Source: Actinomycetota bacterium
GTDB taxonomy: Bacteria; Actinomycetota; Actinomycetes; Nanopelagicales; Nanopelagicaceae
Assembly: GCA_005787645.1 (NCBI GenBank)
Contig: SYAM01000038.1
Location: 1-35,674 of the forward strand
Direction: 5' to 3'
Length of the DNA: 35,674 nt
Shown here: one piece after another, positions 15,393 to 24,087 of the stretch
How the letters are laid out: the number at the start of each line of letters is the position of its first letter
Numbering within the stretch: the first letter of the stretch is position 1
Position numbers and translations under genes: made by a program
The notes under the pieces: generated by a model
The model's database searches: none
Told to the model about the DNA's origin: nothing
What the model saw: only the letters and a program-made list of their open reading frames with translations

Positions 15393-15682
15393 CCGGTTGG
15401 CTCCGTAGATACTCGATCGCCAATCACATTGTGGGTATGCGCATGAGCTCCACGAACTATTGGAAGATAAGCATGGCCCATCCGTTCGCCATATTTGATG
15501 ATGGGGTCGCCTTTTGCAATATCTACTAGTGCAATCTTGTGGCCACGAGGGATTATGGTCTTCACCTCTAATATGGATGCGATATCACTCTGTTCGATTC
15601 GCATTCCAACAGGAAGTTCTTGCAAGGCGATTGCGATGTTGTCTCTAGCGTCTAAGACAATCAAGGAATTCACTCGTGCCAT
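15389..15682 (-). CDS. SAF-domain small subunit of UxaA-type dehydratase
   Basis: This 97-residue protein matches the N-terminal SAF domain of UxaA/GarD or the separate SuyA subunit: LDARDNIAIALQELPVGMRI, then IPRGHKIALVDIAKGDPIIKYGE-MGHA and a final GAHAHTHNV segment. The domain lids the active site, and its histidines (in VRGAHAHTHNV) are candidates for substrate or metal contact. It is the first gene of the cluster. Its ATG has no Shine-Dalgarno sequence and lies 6 nt after TAAAGT, suggesting leaderless initiation only 7 nt beyond the glnA terminator U-tract. The three genes overlap end to end. Confidence 0.85.
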   Translation of the reverse strand: MARVNSLIVLDARDNIAIALQELPVGMRIEQSDIASILEVKTIIPRGHKIALVDIAKGDPIIKYGERMGHAYLPIVRGAHAHTHNVIGDRVSTEPTG

Positions 15683-15688
15683 GCCAAA

Positions 15689-15694
15689 ACTTTA
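15689..15694 (-). promoter_or_regulatory. Candidate -10 box (leaderless) of the UxaA cluster
   Basis: TAAAGT on the minus strand is followed by six bases and the ATG of the SAF gene. The -35 position would fall in the stem of the glnA terminator and is not recognisable. Confidence 0.35.
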
Positions 15695-15697
15695 TCG

Positions 15698-15740
15698 GAA
15701 AAAGTAGAGACCCCCGACGGTATGAGGCGCCGAGGGTCTC
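15698..15740 (-). terminator. Intrinsic terminator of glnA
   Basis: On the minus strand GAGACCCTCG pairs with CGGGGGTCTC (one G-U) around a 14-nt loop that can pair further, and is followed by TACTTTTTCC. It lies 14 bp downstream of the glnA stop. It ends 16 bp before the start of the SAF gene. Confidence 0.85.
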
Positions 15741-15754
15741 TGATCTAGAGGGGT

Positions 15755-17185
15755 TTAGATATCGAAGTAGAGCTCGAACTCTGCTGGATGTGGACGAAGT
15801 CGAACGTAGTCGACCTCTTCCTTTCGCTTGAAAGCAATCCAGGTATCAATCAGATCTTGTGCGAAGACGCCACCTTGAGTAAGGAATGCGTGATCCTTCT
15901 CGAGGTTATCGAGAACTTCGCCAAGTGAACCTGGCACTTGCGGAATCGAGGCTGCTTCGGCCCCTTCAAGTTCGTAGAGGTCCTTATCGACTGGCTTTGG
16001 TGGCTCGATCTTGTTCTTGATGCCATCAAGGCCTGCCATCAACATCGCAGCAAATGCGAGGTATGGATTGGAAGATGGATCTGGGCAACGGAATTCGATT
16101 CGCTTTGCCTTGGGGTTTGAACCGGTGATTGGAATTCGAATACATGCAGAGCGGTTACGCGCTGAGTAGACCAAGTTAACTGGCGCTTCGTACCCAGGAA
16201 CAAGACGGCGGTAAGAGTTTACGGTCGGGTTGGTGAAGGCCAGTAGTGATGGCGCGTGCTTGAGTAAGCCTCCGATGTACCAACGTGCCATGTCAGAGAG
16301 ATCGCCATAACCCTCTCCCCAGAAGAGTGGCTTGCCGTCCTTCCATAGCGACTGGTGAACGTGCATTCCTGAACCATTGTCTCCAAAGAGAGGCTTTGGC
16401 ATGAAGGTTGCAGTCTTACCCGCCTGCCATGCGGTGTTCTTGATGATGTACTTGAACTTCATCAATTCATCGCCTGCGCTCAAGATGTCAGTGAACCTGT
16501 AGTTAATCTCCATCTGACCAGCAGTTCCGACTTCGTGGTGTGAACGTTCAACTTGAAGTCCCACTTTTCCAAGGTTCATCACCATTTGATCGCGTAGATC
16601 TGCGAATTGATCTGTTGGCGAGACCGGGAAGTAGCCACCCTTGATTCGAGTGCGATAGCCACGGTTTGGCGTTCCATCTGCATCGTATTCGATGCCAGTG
16701 TTCCACGCGCCTTCGTATGAATCGATGTGGTGATAAGCCTCATTCATTCCAGTCTTAAAGCGAACGCTGTCGAATACATAGAACTCCGCCTCGGGTGCGA
16801 AGAATGCGGTGTCCGCAATTCCAATTGATCGCATGTACTCAACGGCCTTAGCAACGATTCCTCGTGGATCACGCGAATACGGTGAGTTGTCGACGGGGTT
16901 ATGCACGGAGAAGAGAATGACGAGCGTCTTCTCTTTACGGAATGGATCGATAAATGCAGAACCTGGTATCGGAAGTAGTTTCATATCAGATTCATGAATC
17001 GATTGGAATCCGCGAATCGATGAACCATCGAACATTAAGCCTTCAGTGAATACTGCTTCGTCGAAAGATTCGGCAGGAACATTGAAGTGGTGCTGGATGC
17101 CTGGTAGATCGATAAATCGGACATCGACTAACTTGATATCCTCTTTCTTAATATAGGCAAGGATTTCGCTTGCGCTCTTAAACAT
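15755..17185 (-). CDS. glnA: Glutamine synthetase type I
   Basis: The 476-residue enzyme makes glutamine from glutamate, ammonia and ATP, the centre of nitrogen assimilation. Typical GSI-beta features are visible: [28 protein letters not shown], the metal-site AEFYVFD, the NRSACIRIP arginine block, and the region around the adenylylation tyrosine ([16 protein letters not shown]), implying control by an adenylyltransferase. I chose ATG 17183-17185 with GGAGG 5 nt upstream. An upstream in-frame ATG at 17201-17203 would place that site inside the coding region. A GlnR-like box and a perfect hairpin precede the gene and a terminator follows it. Confidence 0.97.
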   Translation of the reverse strand: MFKSASEILAYIKKEDIKLVDVRFIDLPGIQHHFNVPAESFDEAVFTEGLMFDGSSIRGFQSIHESDMKLLPIPGSAFIDPFRKEKTLVILFSVHNPVDNSPYSRDPRGIVAKAVEYMRSIGIADTAFFAPEAEFYVFDSVRFKTGMNEAYHHIDSYEGAWNTGIEYDADGTPNRGYRTRIKGGYFPVSPTDQFADLRDQMVMNLGKVGLQVERSHHEVGTAGQMEINYRFTDILSAGDELMKFKYIIKNTAWQAGKTATFMPKPLFGDNGSGMHVHQSLWKDGKPLFWGEGYGDLSDMARWYIGGLLKHAPSLLAFTNPTVNSYRRLVPGYEAPVNLVYSARNRSACIRIPITGSNPKAKRIEFRCPDPSSNPYLAFAAMLMAGLDGIKNKIEPPKPVDKDLYELEGAEAASIPQVPGSLGEVLDNLEKDHAFLTQGGVFAQDLIDTWIAFKRKEEVDYVRLRPHPAEFELYFDI

Positions 17186-17204
17186 CTCTTCCTCCATTTT
17201 CATT

Positions 17205-17226
17205 CTCTTAAGCGTTTACTTAAGAG
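17205..17226 (-). promoter_or_regulatory. Perfect inverted repeat in the glnA leader
   Basis: CTCTTAAG and CTTAAGAG form a perfect 8-bp stem with a six-base loop, ending 19 nt before the chosen glnA ATG. It could be a 5' UTR hairpin that affects translation or mRNA stability, or a dyad operator. It has no T-tract following it. Confidence 0.5.
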
Positions 17227-17309
17227 GCGTGCTCATACATGTGGATGAAGAGCCATTCAGCGTCTTTGGTGAAGGGCGCTCCAACGAAGGCACACGTTAG
17301 GCCAAAACC

Positions 17310-17347
17310 ATGAAGCGGGAATAACCCCCATGTTTCGGGATTGTTAC
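17310..17347 (-). promoter_or_regulatory. GlnR-like operator upstream of glnA
   Basis: On the minus strand GTAAC, six bases, GAAAC, six bases, GTTAT, six bases, TTCAT follows the Streptomyces GlnR pattern GTNAC-N6-GAAAC-N6-GTNAC-N6-GAAAC. The first two half-sites are exact and the third has 4 of 5, while the fourth is poor. A TAACGT -10 candidate at 17294-17299 places the box over the -35 region of glnA. The same box is about 45-80 bp upstream of the divergent RDD start. Confidence 0.65.
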
Positions 17348-17378
17348 CTTTGGTGGAGCCAACCTTGAGGGTTGCCCG

Positions 17379-17384
17379 TACTCT
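17379..17384 (+). promoter_or_regulatory. Candidate -10 box (leaderless) of the RDD gene
   Basis: TACTCT is followed by six bases and the GTG start at 17391. GGGGA directly abuts the GTG, too close to act as a ribosome site for it. No clear -35 is present. Confidence 0.35.
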
Positions 17385-17390
17385 TGGGGA

Positions 17391-17783
17391 GTGAGCCAAA
17401 ATCGAGATAATCTCAGCGAATCGGGGGAGCCGGCCATGGCAATTGCCGGCTACAGCCGCAGGCTCTCTGCCCTGATTATCGATTGGCTTGCCGCCGGTCT
17501 CATCGCGGGGTTGATAACCCAAAAAACCCTCGACCAGGGGTGGCTTCAACTAGCAGTTTTCTTCGCAGAGGTCGCGCTCTTCACTGCGCTCTTGGGGGGT
17601 TCGGCCGGTCAAGTGGTTGTCGGTATTCGCATTGTGGATATCGATACCCATATGAAAATCGGGGTTCTGCCCTCCCTTATCCGCACGCTACTTATCTGCC
17701 TGGTCGTGCCACCATTGTTAACCATCCATGGTCGTGGCCTGCACGATCGCGCGGTGCGCACAGTCCCTACGGTGCGAATTTAG
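17391..17783 (+). CDS. RDD-family membrane protein
   Basis: This is a 130-residue membrane protein of the RDD family. The R-D motif is seen in YSRRLSALIIDWLAAGLIAGLI, followed by a second hydrophobic stretch (about 60-75), the GGSAGQVVVGIRIVDID block typical of the family, and a last helix (LIRTLLICLVVPPLLT) with HGRGLHDRAVRT. The function of such proteins is not established; ion or small-molecule transport has been suggested. The GTG start at 17391 keeps an N-terminal NLSESGEP segment that resembles the LGLPESGPGS stretch of actinobacterial relatives. ATG 17436 with GGGGGAG upstream is an alternative start. Stops of RDD and DUF4191 overlap by 4 bp, convergently. Confidence 0.88.
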   Translation: MSQNRDNLSESGEPAMAIAGYSRRLSALIIDWLAAGLIAGLITQKTLDQGWLQLAVFFAEVALFTALLGGSAGQVVVGIRIVDIDTHMKIGVLPSLIRTLLICLVVPPLLTIHGRGLHDRAVRTVPTVRI

Positions 17784-18451
17784 CGTTTAGGGATCTTTCG
17801 CATATTTGGAAGTGGACCTTTAGGCATTGGCAATTTTGCTCCGCCTACAGATTTCTCGCGCGCTCTCGCTTCACGAAGTTGGGACTTGGTTAATTTCTTA
17901 GGAAGTTTCTTGAGGTGCTTCTGTAACTTGCGAAGTGGAACCCTTCCCTCACCTTCGCCGACGAGCACTTCATGAACTGGGACTCCAGAGAGGAATCGCT
18001 CCATCTTTCGGCGTTCGTCAGTCATCATCACGCGCACTGCATTTGTTCCTTCACCTGTCACTACGACTCCGGCTCGACCGAGGCTGCGATGCACCAGATC
18101 TTGATTGCGTGCGACTTGAACTCCGGCAGTAGTGGTCCATCCTTTACGAATGGACATGAGGACGCTTGCCCCTGCTCCAACTTGATCTTCGATTGATGAA
18201 TAAGCAGCAGATTCGGCTAAGCGAGAGAAGATAAAAAGGGTGAGAATGATGGCGAAAGGAATGGTCATTAAGGAGAGGTAAATTGTCCGCCCCAGTATGA
18301 CTCCAATGCCTATTCCCACTGCCATGACCAGAGCGAAGACGACTGTGAGCAGAACAGGTAGGAGTGGACGAGCCTCGCGCGTTACACGGTAGGCCTGCCT
18401 CAGAGTCTTAATCCACTCTGGTGATTTACGTGGTTTCTTCTCGCGCGCCAT
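17780..18451 (-). CDS. DUF4191 membrane protein
   Basis: The 223-residue protein matches the actinobacterial DUF4191 family located next to lipA. It has a basic N-terminus (MAREKKPRKSPEWIKTLRQAYRVTRE), two adjacent hydrophobic helices (about residues 33-55 and 60-78), then a cytoplasmic domain with IRKGWTTTAGVQVARNQDLVHRSLGRAGVV and a very basic tail (LRKLQKHLKKLPKKL). No function is established for the family. Its constant position beside lipoate genes is known to me only as synteny. Eleven bases after the acyltransferase stop it starts at ATG 18449-18451. A TAACCT box 7 nt upstream could give it its own leaderless transcript. Confidence 0.88.
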   Translation of the reverse strand: MAREKKPRKSPEWIKTLRQAYRVTREARPLLPVLLTVVFALVMAVGIGIGVILGRTIYLSLMTIPFAIILTLFIFSRLAESAAYSSIEDQVGAGASVLMSIRKGWTTTAGVQVARNQDLVHRSLGRAGVVVTGEGTNAVRVMMTDERRKMERFLSGVPVHEVLVGEGEGRVPLRKLQKHLKKLPKKLTKSQLREARAREKSVGGAKLPMPKGPLPNMRKIPKR

Positions 18452-18458
18452 GTCCTAA

Positions 18459-18464
18459 AGGTTA
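18459..18464 (-). promoter_or_regulatory. Candidate -10 box before DUF4191
   Basis: TAACCT on the minus strand lies 7 nt before the DUF4191 ATG, inside the longer AGGGTAACCTT that also precedes the SRPBCC gene at identical spacing. Its first bases contain the stop codon of the acyltransferase gene, so coincidence is possible. Confidence 0.3.
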
Positions 18465-19178
18465 CCCTCTCTCTCCCTCGACCTCTTCCAGGGTAGGTGC
18501 GCTTCCACCTAGACGAGCCGGCGCCCACCATTGCCCCCGATGCTCATCAGGATATTCAGCTTGCACTTTCCGGAGCAATTTCTCCAAAGCTGACTTAATC
18601 TGCCCTTCAGCGCTCTCCACCTCTGTTTCACGAGTGAAAATAAGGGGTTCACCGACATAAATAGATATCGGGAATTTATTCCTGCGAAAATCTCGTTTTC
18701 GCCCCTTAGTCCAGATTCGTTGGCTTCCCCAAACAATCGTAGGAAAGACTGGAACGTTGGCGCCAATCGCCAAACGGGCGGCTCCAGATTTCATCGATTT
18801 AATCTCGAAACTTTTCGAGATTGTCGCTTCGGGGAAGATGCCGACTATTTCACCAGCCTTGAGCGCGCGCAGTGCAGCAACAAACGATCCCGATCCTGAA
18901 TTGCGATCCACGCTGATGTGATGCATACCGCGCATAAGCGGGCCAGCAATCTTGTTATCAAAGATCTGCTTCTTGGCCATGTAGCGGACGTATCGCTTCG
19001 CCGGCAAGGCCGCTGTTCCCGAGAGCGCAAAATCGAGATAACCAACGTGGTTGATTGCTAGGACCGCACCACCGGTGCGTGGGATGTTTTCTTCACCTTT
19101 GATAATCAATCGTAAGCCCAGGTACTTCCATAGAAGCCGGACGACGAGAATGACTACTGGGTAGACCCGATCAGTCAT
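18462..19178 (-). CDS. Lysophospholipid acyltransferase family protein
   Basis: This is a 238-residue PlsC-superfamily acyltransferase from ATG 19176-19178. It has the catalytic NHVGYLDF (NHX4D) motif and the second block [24 protein letters not shown], in which the usual EGT is EAT. As I recall, this variant is common in the actinobacterial subfamily next to lipA. The first 20 residues are hydrophobic ([16 protein letters not shown]), suggesting membrane association. It overlaps the lipA stop by 8 bp (ATGACTGA). An in-frame extension of 13 residues upstream is inside lipA and less likely. The acceptor lipid is unknown; phospholipid or glycolipid acylation are both possible. Confidence 0.9.
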   Translation of the reverse strand: MTDRVYPVVILVVRLLWKYLGLRLIIKGEENIPRTGGAVLAINHVGYLDFALSGTAALPAKRYVRYMAKKQIFDNKIAGPLMRGMHHISVDRNSGSGSFVAALRALKAGEIVGIFPEATISKSFEIKSMKSGAARLAIGANVPVFPTIVWGSQRIWTKGRKRDFRRNKFPISIYVGEPLIFTRETEVESAEGQIKSALEKLLRKVQAEYPDEHRGQWWAPARLGGSAPTLEEVEGERG

Positions 19179-20115
19179 GTGCGGAGAACGCCTGCTTAGC
19201 ATCTCTGGCCTGTACATATAACTTTCCTGCTCGATAACTTGAACGGACTAATGGTCCACTCATCACTCCAGCAAATCCAATCTCTTTCGCAAGAGCGGCT
19301 AATTCCACAAACTCCTCAGGTTTTACCCAACGCTCGACTGGGTGATGCTTCGCGGTAGGTCGTAGATATTGGGTGATGGTGATCAAATCACAACCTGCCT
19401 GATGGAGATTTACCAGCGCTTCTTCGATTTCCGCTCGCGTCTCACCTAATCCGAGGATGAGATTGGATTTTGTGATGAGCCCAAAGTTTCGTGCCTGTGA
19501 GATGACATCTAATGAACGTTCATACGTGAATGCAGGTCGGATTTGGCGAAATATTCGTGGCACTGTCTCAAGGTTATGTGCAAATACTTCGGGGCGAGCG
19601 GCGAAGACCTGTTCGAGCAATTCAGGTCGGGCATTGAAGTCGGGCGCGAGCATCTCGACGCCGCAACCCGGCACCAATTCGTGGATTTTGATAATCGTTT
19701 CGGCATAGAGCCAAGCGCCTTCGTCATCTAAATCATCGCGAGCAACTCCAGTAACCGTTGCGTAACGAAGCTCCATCTTTGCCACCGACTCTGCCACGCG
19801 TCGTGGTTCATCGCGATCAAGGGGGAGGGGCTTTCCAGTATCGATATTGCAAAAATCGCAGCGCCGGGTGCAGACCGAACCTCCGATGAGGAAGGTTGCT
19901 TCACGATCTTCCCAACATTCGAAGATGTTCGGGCATGCTGCTTCTTGGCAGACTGTATGTAACCCCTCGCCAGAAACTAGTGAGCGAAGACTTGTGTATT
20001 CCGGTCCCATTTTTGCTTTGGTCTTAATCCATTCAGGTTTTCTTTCGATGGGAGTTTGAGCATTGCGAGCTTCGATTCGCAATAAGCGTCTTCCATCAGG
20101 AGCGGGCGCGTTCAT
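19171..20115 (-). CDS. lipA: Lipoyl synthase (radical SAM)
   Basis: The 314-residue enzyme inserts two sulfurs into protein-bound octanoyl groups to make lipoyl cofactors. Both iron-sulfur clusters are supported: the auxiliary cluster by C56, C61 and C67 ([14 protein letters not shown]) and the radical SAM cluster by the CX3CX2C motif C82, C86, C89 ([10 protein letters not shown]). The final RSSY motif supplies the conserved Ser ligand. The N-terminus [20 protein letters not shown] is typical of actinobacteria. The start overlaps the lipB stop by 4 bp, so the two enzymes that act in sequence are translationally coupled. The E2 subunit and glycine cleavage system encoded in this window need its product. 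Confidence 0.98.
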   Translation of the reverse strand: MNAPAPDGRRLLRIEARNAQTPIERKPEWIKTKAKMGPEYTSLRSLVSGEGLHTVCQEAACPNIFECWEDREATFLIGGSVCTRRCDFCNIDTGKPLPLDRDEPRRVAESVAKMELRYATVTGVARDDLDDEGAWLYAETIIKIHELVPGCGVEMLAPDFNARPELLEQVFAARPEVFAHNLETVPRIFRQIRPAFTYERSLDVISQARNFGLITKSNLILGLGETRAEIEEALVNLHQAGCDLITITQYLRPTAKHHPVERWVKPEEFVELAALAKEIGFAGVMSGPLVRSSYRAGKLYVQARDAKQAFSAHD

Positions 20116-20759
20116 GCAAGAACTCTCTCAAACTCGATAGCCAATTCCTCTGAGACAATCGGAATGACTTCTGCAAGGCTCACAACTCTGCCAAGTTCAG
20201 CACTCATGGAGGTGCTCATCACATCAGGAATTCCACACGGGATTATTCGCTCGAAATAGGAGAGATCAGGATTGACATTGAGTGCGAAGCCATGGGTAAC
20301 AATCCCTTTCGCCACACGGATTCCAATAGCCGCAATTTTGCGCTCTCCCCGTGAATCATTTAACCAGACACCAGAGTTATCGCAGATCTGACGTCCCTGA
20401 ATACCAAAATGTTTGAGCGCAGATATAAGAGCGCGCTCAAGGGTGCGAACAAAATCAACCACTTTGGTCGGTTCCTTTAATTTCACGACTGGATAGCCAA
20501 CAAGTTGCCCGGGACCATGCCAGGTGATTTTTCCTCCGCGATCAACATCGATAACCGGAACACCATTTATCGGACGTTCATGATCTTGCGTCCTTCGCCC
20601 CGCGGTATAGACCGATGGATGTTCGAGCAATAAAAGCGTTGATTGCGCAGTTCCACTAAGAATTTTATCGTGGAGATCTCGCTGGATGTGCAGCGCATCT
20701 TCATACTCAATAAGGCCAAGGTTGCGCACAAGAAACCGTGAGTCCGTCACAACCGCCAT
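20112..20759 (-). CDS. lipB: Octanoyltransferase
   Basis: The enzyme moves octanoyl from acyl carrier protein onto the lipoyl domains. The key residues are visible: the [18 protein letters not shown] block, the catalytic Lys in [10 protein letters not shown] and the catalytic Cys in [13 protein letters not shown] chose ATG 20757-20759 ([15 protein letters not shown], 215 residues) because TAGGCT lies 7 nt upstream, giving a leaderless start. A TTG 27 nt earlier would add nine residues with no family similarity. It heads the unit lipB-lipA-acyltransferase-DUF4191, and its product acts directly before LipA. Confidence 0.95.
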   Translation of the reverse strand: MAVVTDSRFLVRNLGLIEYEDALHIQRDLHDKILSGTAQSTLLLLEHPSVYTAGRRTQDHERPINGVPVIDVDRGGKITWHGPGQLVGYPVVKLKEPTKVVDFVRTLERALISALKHFGIQGRQICDNSGVWLNDSRGERKIAAIGIRVAKGIVTHGFALNVNPDLSYFERIIPCGIPDVMSTSMSAELGRVVSLAEVIPIVSEELAIEFERVLA

Positions 20760-20766
20760 AGGCAAT

Positions 20767-20772
20767 AGCCTA
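20767..20772 (-). promoter_or_regulatory. Candidate -10 box (leaderless) of lipB
   Basis: TAGGCT on the minus strand is followed by seven bases and the ATG of lipB. It is the same hexamer as before lysE and pepA. Confidence 0.4.
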
Positions 20773-20872
20773 CTCAAGAGGGGCAAATCGAAGGTATTTC
20801 TCCTGTTGGCGCTAGGATTTGCAGGTGCTCATCACAAGGTATTGATGCTTGAATTGAGAGGAATTTCGCCCC

Positions 20873-23068
20873 GTGTCTAATGAAATGAATACATCTACGC
20901 TCGCGCACCGAACCGGTCGTGCTCGCAAGGGTCTCTGGATCGCCATCGTCGTTGTTTTCGGATGGATGGCAATCGGCGGGATATCAGGGCCGGTCTTCTC
21001 CAAGATCTCAACGGTGCAGGAGAACGACAACTCTGCATTCTTGCCAGAGAGCGCCGAATCGACGATCGCAAGCAAGATTACGGTTAAGTTCTCCAACCAG
21101 TCTTCTGATCTTCTACCGACCCTACTTCTGGCGGTGGGTAATGTGAGCCCAGAGAGTAATCCGCAACTTTTTGCAAAACTCAACTCCTACGCAGGCGCTC
21201 TTGGAGCACAAATCCTTCCCGAATCGAAAAAACCGCTTCGAGAGTACTTCATTGCTGGCGCCCCGCTCCAAGCCATTCCATCTGCAGATGGCAAGGCGGT
21301 GTTAATCAACGTTCAACTTAATTCAAAGATCGCTGGCGAGAATATCGACGAGGAGCCCATCCTTCCGTTGATAATCGATTTTATTCGTGAGGACCTAGAG
21401 GAGAATTTTGGTGGAGATTCAATTGAAACTCACGTCACGGGACCTGGTGGAATCTTTGCGGATCTCTTTGGGGCGTTTGGTTCGATTGATACCCGATTGC
21501 TATCTACCACTCTGATTGTCGTCGCCATTATTTTGATTATTGTGTATCGCTCACCTTTCCTTTGGACCATCCCGCTCTTCACAGCTGCGCTCGCGCTTGC
21601 CTTTGCAACCATGATTGTCTACTACCTTGCAAAAGCAGACATCATCGATCTCAACGGTCAGACTCAAGGAATCCTTGACGTACTCGTACTTGGAGCAGCA
21701 ACCGACTATGCGCTTCTCCTAATTTCACGTTATCGAGAGGAACTTCATCTTCACCAATCGTGCTTCACTGCAATGCGCGTTGCTCTGCGAGGAGTGGTTG
21801 AGCCAATTCTGGCCTCCGGCTCAACTGTGATTGCAGGTTTAATGGTCCTCTTATTGAGCGACCTTTCAAGTAATCGAGGTTTAGGTCCAGTTGGTTCGAT
21901 CGGTATTGCATGTGCCATGTTTGCCGCGCTCACCTTGCTTCCTGCAGCGCTAGTCTTGGTCGGACGTTGGGTGTTCTGGCCAAAGAAGCCAAAGTTTGAT
22001 TCAGAGGACGAGAAACTCTCCGGTTTGTGGTCAAAGGTTGGGAATTTGGTGGATAGAAAACCAAAGCCTGTCTGGATCAGCACCGCGATCCTCTTAGTGA
22101 TTTTTGCTGGCTTCTCGTTTACCTTGAAATCTGATGGATTGGCGCAAACCGACGCGTTCACGACGCGACCTGATTCCGTGATTGGCCTTGAGAAACTGGG
22201 GGAGCACTTCCCTAGTGGAGAAGGAACGCCGGTAGAGGTAGTGGTCAAAGAGAGTGATCTCCAGCGGTCAATTTCTGCGATCTCTCAGGTCAAGAATGTG
22301 GCATCGGTAGTCCCCGTCACCAATTTTGACGTAGCAACAATGACTCCGACCAAAGATGTGAAAGTGGTAGACGGTAATGTTTTGCTCTACGCAACCCTTT
22401 CAGTTGCCGCTGATTCCACAGAAGCAAAGAACACTATCCCGCTCATCAGGGAAGCGGCAAAATCCATAAATTCAACAAGTCTTGTCGGTGGTCAGACTGC
22501 GATTGGTTATGATGTCGATCAATCATCTAAGCGCGATAATCGCGTGATTATCCCGATCGTACTTCTCCTCATCGCTCTGATTCTCGGGTTGCTCTTACGA
22601 AGTATTTTTGCTGCAGCACTACTACTGGTAACAGTCGTACTCTCATTCTTTGCAACTCTTGGTGTATGTGCGCTGGTCTTCGAGTATGTCTTCGGCTTTG
22701 AAGGCACAGATGCGAGTTTCCCACTCTTTGCATTTGTCTTCCTCGTAGCATTGGGTATCGATTACAACATCTTCCTGATGACTCGTGTCCGTGAAGAAGC
22801 GCAGAAGATTGGCACGAAGGCTGGAGTCATTCGTGGTCTCACTGTCACCGGTGGAGTCATCACCTCAGCAGGAATCGTGCTGGCGGCAACTTTTGGTGTC
22901 CTTGGCGTTTTGCCACTTGTATTCCTCGCCGAACTTGGTTTTGCGGTGGCATTTGGAGTATTGCTCGACACCATCGTTGTTCGTTCACTCTTGGTGCCTG
23001 CGTTAGTTCGAATTTTTGGCAAGAAGATTTGGTGGCCATCCAAACTCTCCAAGGTTGGTATCGATTGA
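20873..23068 (+). CDS. MMPL-family (RND) transporter
   Basis: This large 731-residue membrane protein has two repeated halves, each with an extracytoplasmic domain followed by a bundle of helices. Both proton-relay segments typical of MmpL are present: GAATDYALLLISRYREE in the first half and VALGIDYNIFLMTRVREE in the second. The family exports lipids, siderophores or drugs using the proton gradient. The substrate is unknown. The start is GTG 20873 with GAGAGGAA about 10 nt upstream; ATG 20885 is an alternative. The stop overlaps the oxidoreductase gene, which suggests that the next two genes are part of the same function. Confidence 0.93.
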   Translation: MSNEMNTSTLAHRTGRARKGLWIAIVVVFGWMAIGGISGPVFSKISTVQENDNSAFLPESAESTIASKITVKFSNQSSDLLPTLLLAVGNVSPESNPQLFAKLNSYAGALGAQILPESKKPLREYFIAGAPLQAIPSADGKAVLINVQLNSKIAGENIDEEPILPLIIDFIREDLEENFGGDSIETHVTGPGGIFADLFGAFGSIDTRLLSTTLIVVAIILIIVYRSPFLWTIPLFTAALALAFATMIVYYLAKADIIDLNGQTQGILDVLVLGAATDYALLLISRYREELHLHQSCFTAMRVALRGVVEPILASGSTVIAGLMVLLLSDLSSNRGLGPVGSIGIACAMFAALTLLPAALVLVGRWVFWPKKPKFDSEDEKLSGLWSKVGNLVDRKPKPVWISTAILLVIFAGFSFTLKSDGLAQTDAFTTRPDSVIGLEKLGEHFPSGEGTPVEVVVKESDLQRSISAISQVKNVASVVPVTNFDVATMTPTKDVKVVDGNVLLYATLSVAADSTEAKNTIPLIREAAKSINSTSLVGGQTAIGYDVDQSSKRDNRVIIPIVLLLIALILGLLLRSIFAAALLLVTVVLSFFATLGVCALVFEYVFGFEGTDASFPLFAFVFLVALGIDYNIFLMTRVREEAQKIGTKAGVIRGLTVTGGVITSAGIVLAATFGVLGVLPLVFLAELGFAVAFGVLLDTIVVRSLLVPALVRIFGKKIWWPSKLSKVGID

Positions 23069-24087
23069 GTTCGCTACGAGTTGGATTAGTTGGATATGGG
23101 TTAGGTGGTCGGGTTTTTCACGCACCTCTTCTGGTGGGGGCAGGGTTTGAAATCGGAGCAATCCTTACCAATTCGCCCGAGCGAAGTTCTCAGGCAAAGA
23201 GGGATTTTCCAAGCGCGATAATCGTCTCAACTCTGGACGAGTTACTGTCATCTACTCCAGATGTAGTGGTCATCTCTTCGGCAAATCACGTGCATGCCGA
23301 GCAAGCGCTCGCAAGTATTGCTGCGGGAGTGGCAACAATCATTGATAAACCCGTTGGCCGAGACCTGCCAGAAACCAAAGCAATCTTTAGCGCTGCTGAG
23401 AGCGCAGGAGTAAAGGTATGCGCCTTCTTCAACCGTCGGTGGGATAGCGATGCCCTGACCCTAAAAAGGGTGATTCGCGAGAGATCTCTCGGTTCGATTC
23501 ACCGCTTTGAATCCAGGTTCGAAAGATATAAACCTGAAATCGCTAATTTCGGATGGCGGGATGCGAGCGATCGCGAATCCGGTGGAGGATGGTTATTAGA
23601 TATCCAAACTCATTTGGTTGCTGGAGCGCTTGATCTTTTTGGACCTGCGGAGGTGGGTTTTGCTTCGATGCGTAATATTCGTGGCGCCTCCGATGATGAT
23701 GTGATCATCGTGCTCCACCATTTGATGGGAGTGGATTCTTATCTCACTGCAAGTGCGGTTGCCGGATTCACAGGTCCGCGAGTGCGTTTATCTGCTCGAG
23801 GCGGAACCGTCGTTATAGATGATCTTGATCCTCAGGAGGATTTGCTCAAGAGTGGAAAAATTCCCCATGGTGGTAAATGGTCGATGTCTACTCAATCGCA
23901 AGCGAAGCTTTATCGAGGAGATAACAGTTCCTTTGAAGAGATCCCTGCCGAGAATGGGAGCTATGTCGATTTCTATCTCCAAGTACGGCGCGCGCTAGAG
24001 AGTGATGCACCCATGCCAGTACCAAATAAAGACGCACTTGAGGTTGCCCGCCTTATCGATATCGCCCGAGAGATATCACTGAGGTGA
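23065..24087 (+). CDS. Gfo/Idh/MocA-family oxidoreductase
   Basis: The 340-residue NAD(P)-dependent oxidoreductase has the Rossmann motif VGLVGYGLGGRVFHAPLL at the very N-terminus, the family's DKPVGRDLPE block with its conserved Lys, and a C-terminal beta-sheet domain with GGGWLLDIQTHLV. Such enzymes oxidise or reduce sugars and cyclitols. The start is TTG 23065-23067, sharing the sequence TTGA with the MMPL stop; a longer TTG start inside the MMPL gene would spoil the N-terminus. It overlaps the next gene by 4 bp (GTGA). The substrate is unknown. A link to inositol or to a sugar-modified lipid is speculation. Confidence 0.93.
   Translation: MSSLRVGLVGYGLGGRVFHAPLLVGAGFEIGAILTNSPERSSQAKRDFPSAIIVSTLDELLSSTPDVVVISSANHVHAEQALASIAAGVATIIDKPVGRDLPETKAIFSAAESAGVKVCAFFNRRWDSDALTLKRVIRERSLGSIHRFESRFERYKPEIANFGWRDASDRESGGGWLLDIQTHLVAGALDLFGPAEVGFASMRNIRGASDDDVIIVLHHLMGVDSYLTASAVAGFTGPRVRLSARGGTVVIDDLDPQEDLLKSGKIPHGGKWSMSTQSQAKLYRGDNSSFEEIPAENGSYVDFYLQVRRALESDAPMPVPNKDALEVARLIDIAREISLR

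Noticed and set aside
17186-17203. Upstream ATG for glnA
   Set aside because: The GGAGG ribosome site lies between this ATG and the next, and the shorter protein matches the family N-terminus.
17220-17549. A 109-codon minus-strand open frame upstream of glnA
   Set aside because: It crosses the GlnR-like box and the RDD coding start, has no family similarity or ribosome site, and ends within the glnA leader; it is a chance frame.
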